From Clostridia bacterium (GTDB taxonomy: Bacteria > Bacillota > Clostridia > Peptostreptococcales > Anaerovoracaceae), in assembly GCA_900754795.1 (NCBI GenBank), contig CAAEEA010000014.1, positions 1-20,917 on the forward strand: 20,917 nt of DNA. Reading direction: 5' to 3'. This document shows, piece after piece, positions 20,080 through 20,917 of this stretch (position 1 is the first letter of the stretch; every line of letters starts with the position of its first letter). The translations under genes and the position numbers were made by a program. A model generated the notes under the pieces. The model was given only the letters and a program-made list of their open reading frames with translations, did no database searches and was not told the DNA's origin.

Positions 20080-20703
20080 ATGGCAAAAGTAACAATGCTT
20101 AATATGGCAGGAGCTGAGGCTGGACAGATCGAGCTCAATGACGAGATCTTCGCGATCACTCCCAACGAAAACGCAGTTCACGCGGTTGTTAAAAATTATC
20201 TGGCTAACCAGAGACAGGGCACTCAGTCAGCTAAGACAAGAGGCGAAGTAAGAGGAGGCGGACGCAAGCCTTTCAGACAGAAAGGAACAGGCCGTCACAG
20301 ACAGGGACATTCAACAGACCCTTCACAGATCGGCGGAGGTATCGTGTTCGCTCCAAAGCCGAGAGACTATAGATATACACTTCCTAAGAAGCTGAGAAGA
20401 CTGGCTATGAAATCAGCCCTTTCTTCAAAAGTAGCGGAAAAGGAGATCATCGTTTTAGACGAGCTCAAATTTGAAGCTCCTAAGACAAAAGAAATGGTTA
20501 AAGTCCTTGAAAACATCAAGGCGGGCAAAAAGGCCCTGATCATCACCGTCGACAAAGACGAAAACGTAGTAAGATCTGCGGCCAATATCCCGGGAGTCAA
20601 GACGATGCTGGCGACCACCATGAACGTTTACGAAATCGTAAACCACGACAGCTTCATAGTGACTCAGGACGCGGTTAAGAAAATCGAGGAGGTGTACCTG
20701 TAA
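20080..20703 (+). CDS. rplD: 50S ribosomal protein L4
   Basis: 207 residues. The conserved rRNA-contacting loop is visible: RQGTQSAKTRGEVRGGGRKPFRQKGTGRHRQG with GGGIVFAPKPRDY, followed by the globular part ending EIVNHDSFIVTQDAVKKIEEVYL. L4 lines the exit tunnel and, in E. coli, represses the S10 operon through its leader; whether that happens here is unknown. RBS GGAAGGAGG. The stop overlaps the rplW start codon (TAATG). Confidence 0.98.
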   Translation: MAKVTMLNMAGAEAGQIELNDEIFAITPNENAVHAVVKNYLANQRQGTQSAKTRGEVRGGGRKPFRQKGTGRHRQGHSTDPSQIGGGIVFAPKPRDYRYTLPKKLRRLAMKSALSSKVAEKEIIVLDELKFEAPKTKEMVKVLENIKAGKKALIITVDKDENVVRSAANIPGVKTMLATTMNVYEIVNHDSFIVTQDAVKKIEEVYL

Positions 20704-20917
20704 TGAAGACAGCATACGATATCATTCTGGAACCTGTGATCTCAGAACGCAGCATGGATGACAGCGCAAAGAAAAAGTACACATTCAGAGTTGCTCCTGA
20801 GGCAAACAAGACTCAGGTAAAACTGGCCATCGAAGAGATCTTCGGCGTAGAAGTCGCCAGAGTAAACATCATGAATTACGACGGTAAAGTAAAGAGAATG
20901 GGAAGATATGTAGGAAA
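20703..20917 (+). CDS. rplW: 50S ribosomal protein L23, N-terminal part (cut by window end)
   Basis: 71 complete codons of a protein normally about 95-100 residues. The opening TAYDIILEPVISERSMD and the FRVAPEANKTQVKLAIEEIFGV segment are typical of L23, which sits at the tunnel exit and docks trigger factor and SRP. It overlaps rplD by one base and runs off the window. Confidence 0.97.
   Translation, partial: MKTAYDIILEPVISERSMDDSAKKKYTFRVAPEANKTQVKLAIEEIFGVEVARVNIMNYDGKVKRMGRYVG

Overview
This window looks like a chromosome segment of an anaerobic, low-to-moderate GC Firmicute of class Clostridia. The grounds are the gene families (EcfA1/A2/T, clostridial TGS-type nucleoside kinase, YdbC, SpoIIQ-like M23 protein, PucR regulator), strong AGGAGG ribosome binding sites, sigma-A type promoters, and ribosomal proteins typical of the group. 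I cannot fix genus or species by eye.

The window is bounded by one of the most conserved bacterial loci. It opens with the last codons of EF-Tu (tuf) and its terminator, and closes with the start of the S10 operon (rpsJ, rplC, rplD, partial rplW). In many Clostridia rpsJ follows tuf almost directly; here about 18.9 kb separates them, and that stretch is the accessory region.

Layout: (1) 1-910, tuf end, terminator, and a frameshifted YwaF/TIGR02206-like membrane protein gene. (2) 907-4896, a tightly packed operon with its own promoter: a type I dehydroquinase-like protein that has lost its catalytic residues, the ECF transporter energising module ecfA1-ecfA2-ecfT, and trmB, closed by a bidirectional terminator. 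(3) 4918-6249, a divergent pair: an M23 (SpoIIQ-like) membrane protein on the minus strand and a YdbC/PC4-like ssDNA-binding protein. (4) 6277-9793, a TGS-nucleoside kinase fusion followed by pseudouridine kinase and pseudouridine-5'-phosphate glycosidase, a nucleoside salvage block. (5) 10049-16328, a same-strand catabolic cluster: NicX/M29-like metalloenzyme, PucR-type regulator, NCS1 permease, PepV-like M20 peptidase and a Gate-domain membrane protein. (6) 16329-16858, a repeat-rich intergenic block with an 11-bp tandem repeat and a palindromic array of 41-bp period, part of which recurs at 9835-9916. (7) 16859-18467, a patatin-like lipase converging on an Asp/Glu/hydantoin racemase-like gene. 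(8) 18468-20917, a long structured leader and the S10 operon.

The most notable items are the periodic palindromic array and its dispersed copy, the apparent dehydroquinase pseudoenzyme heading an ECF operon, the PucR cluster whose substrate I cannot name, and the elaborate leader and intercistronic RNA structures of the S10 operon. No CRISPR system, tRNA, rRNA, transposase or integrase was seen.
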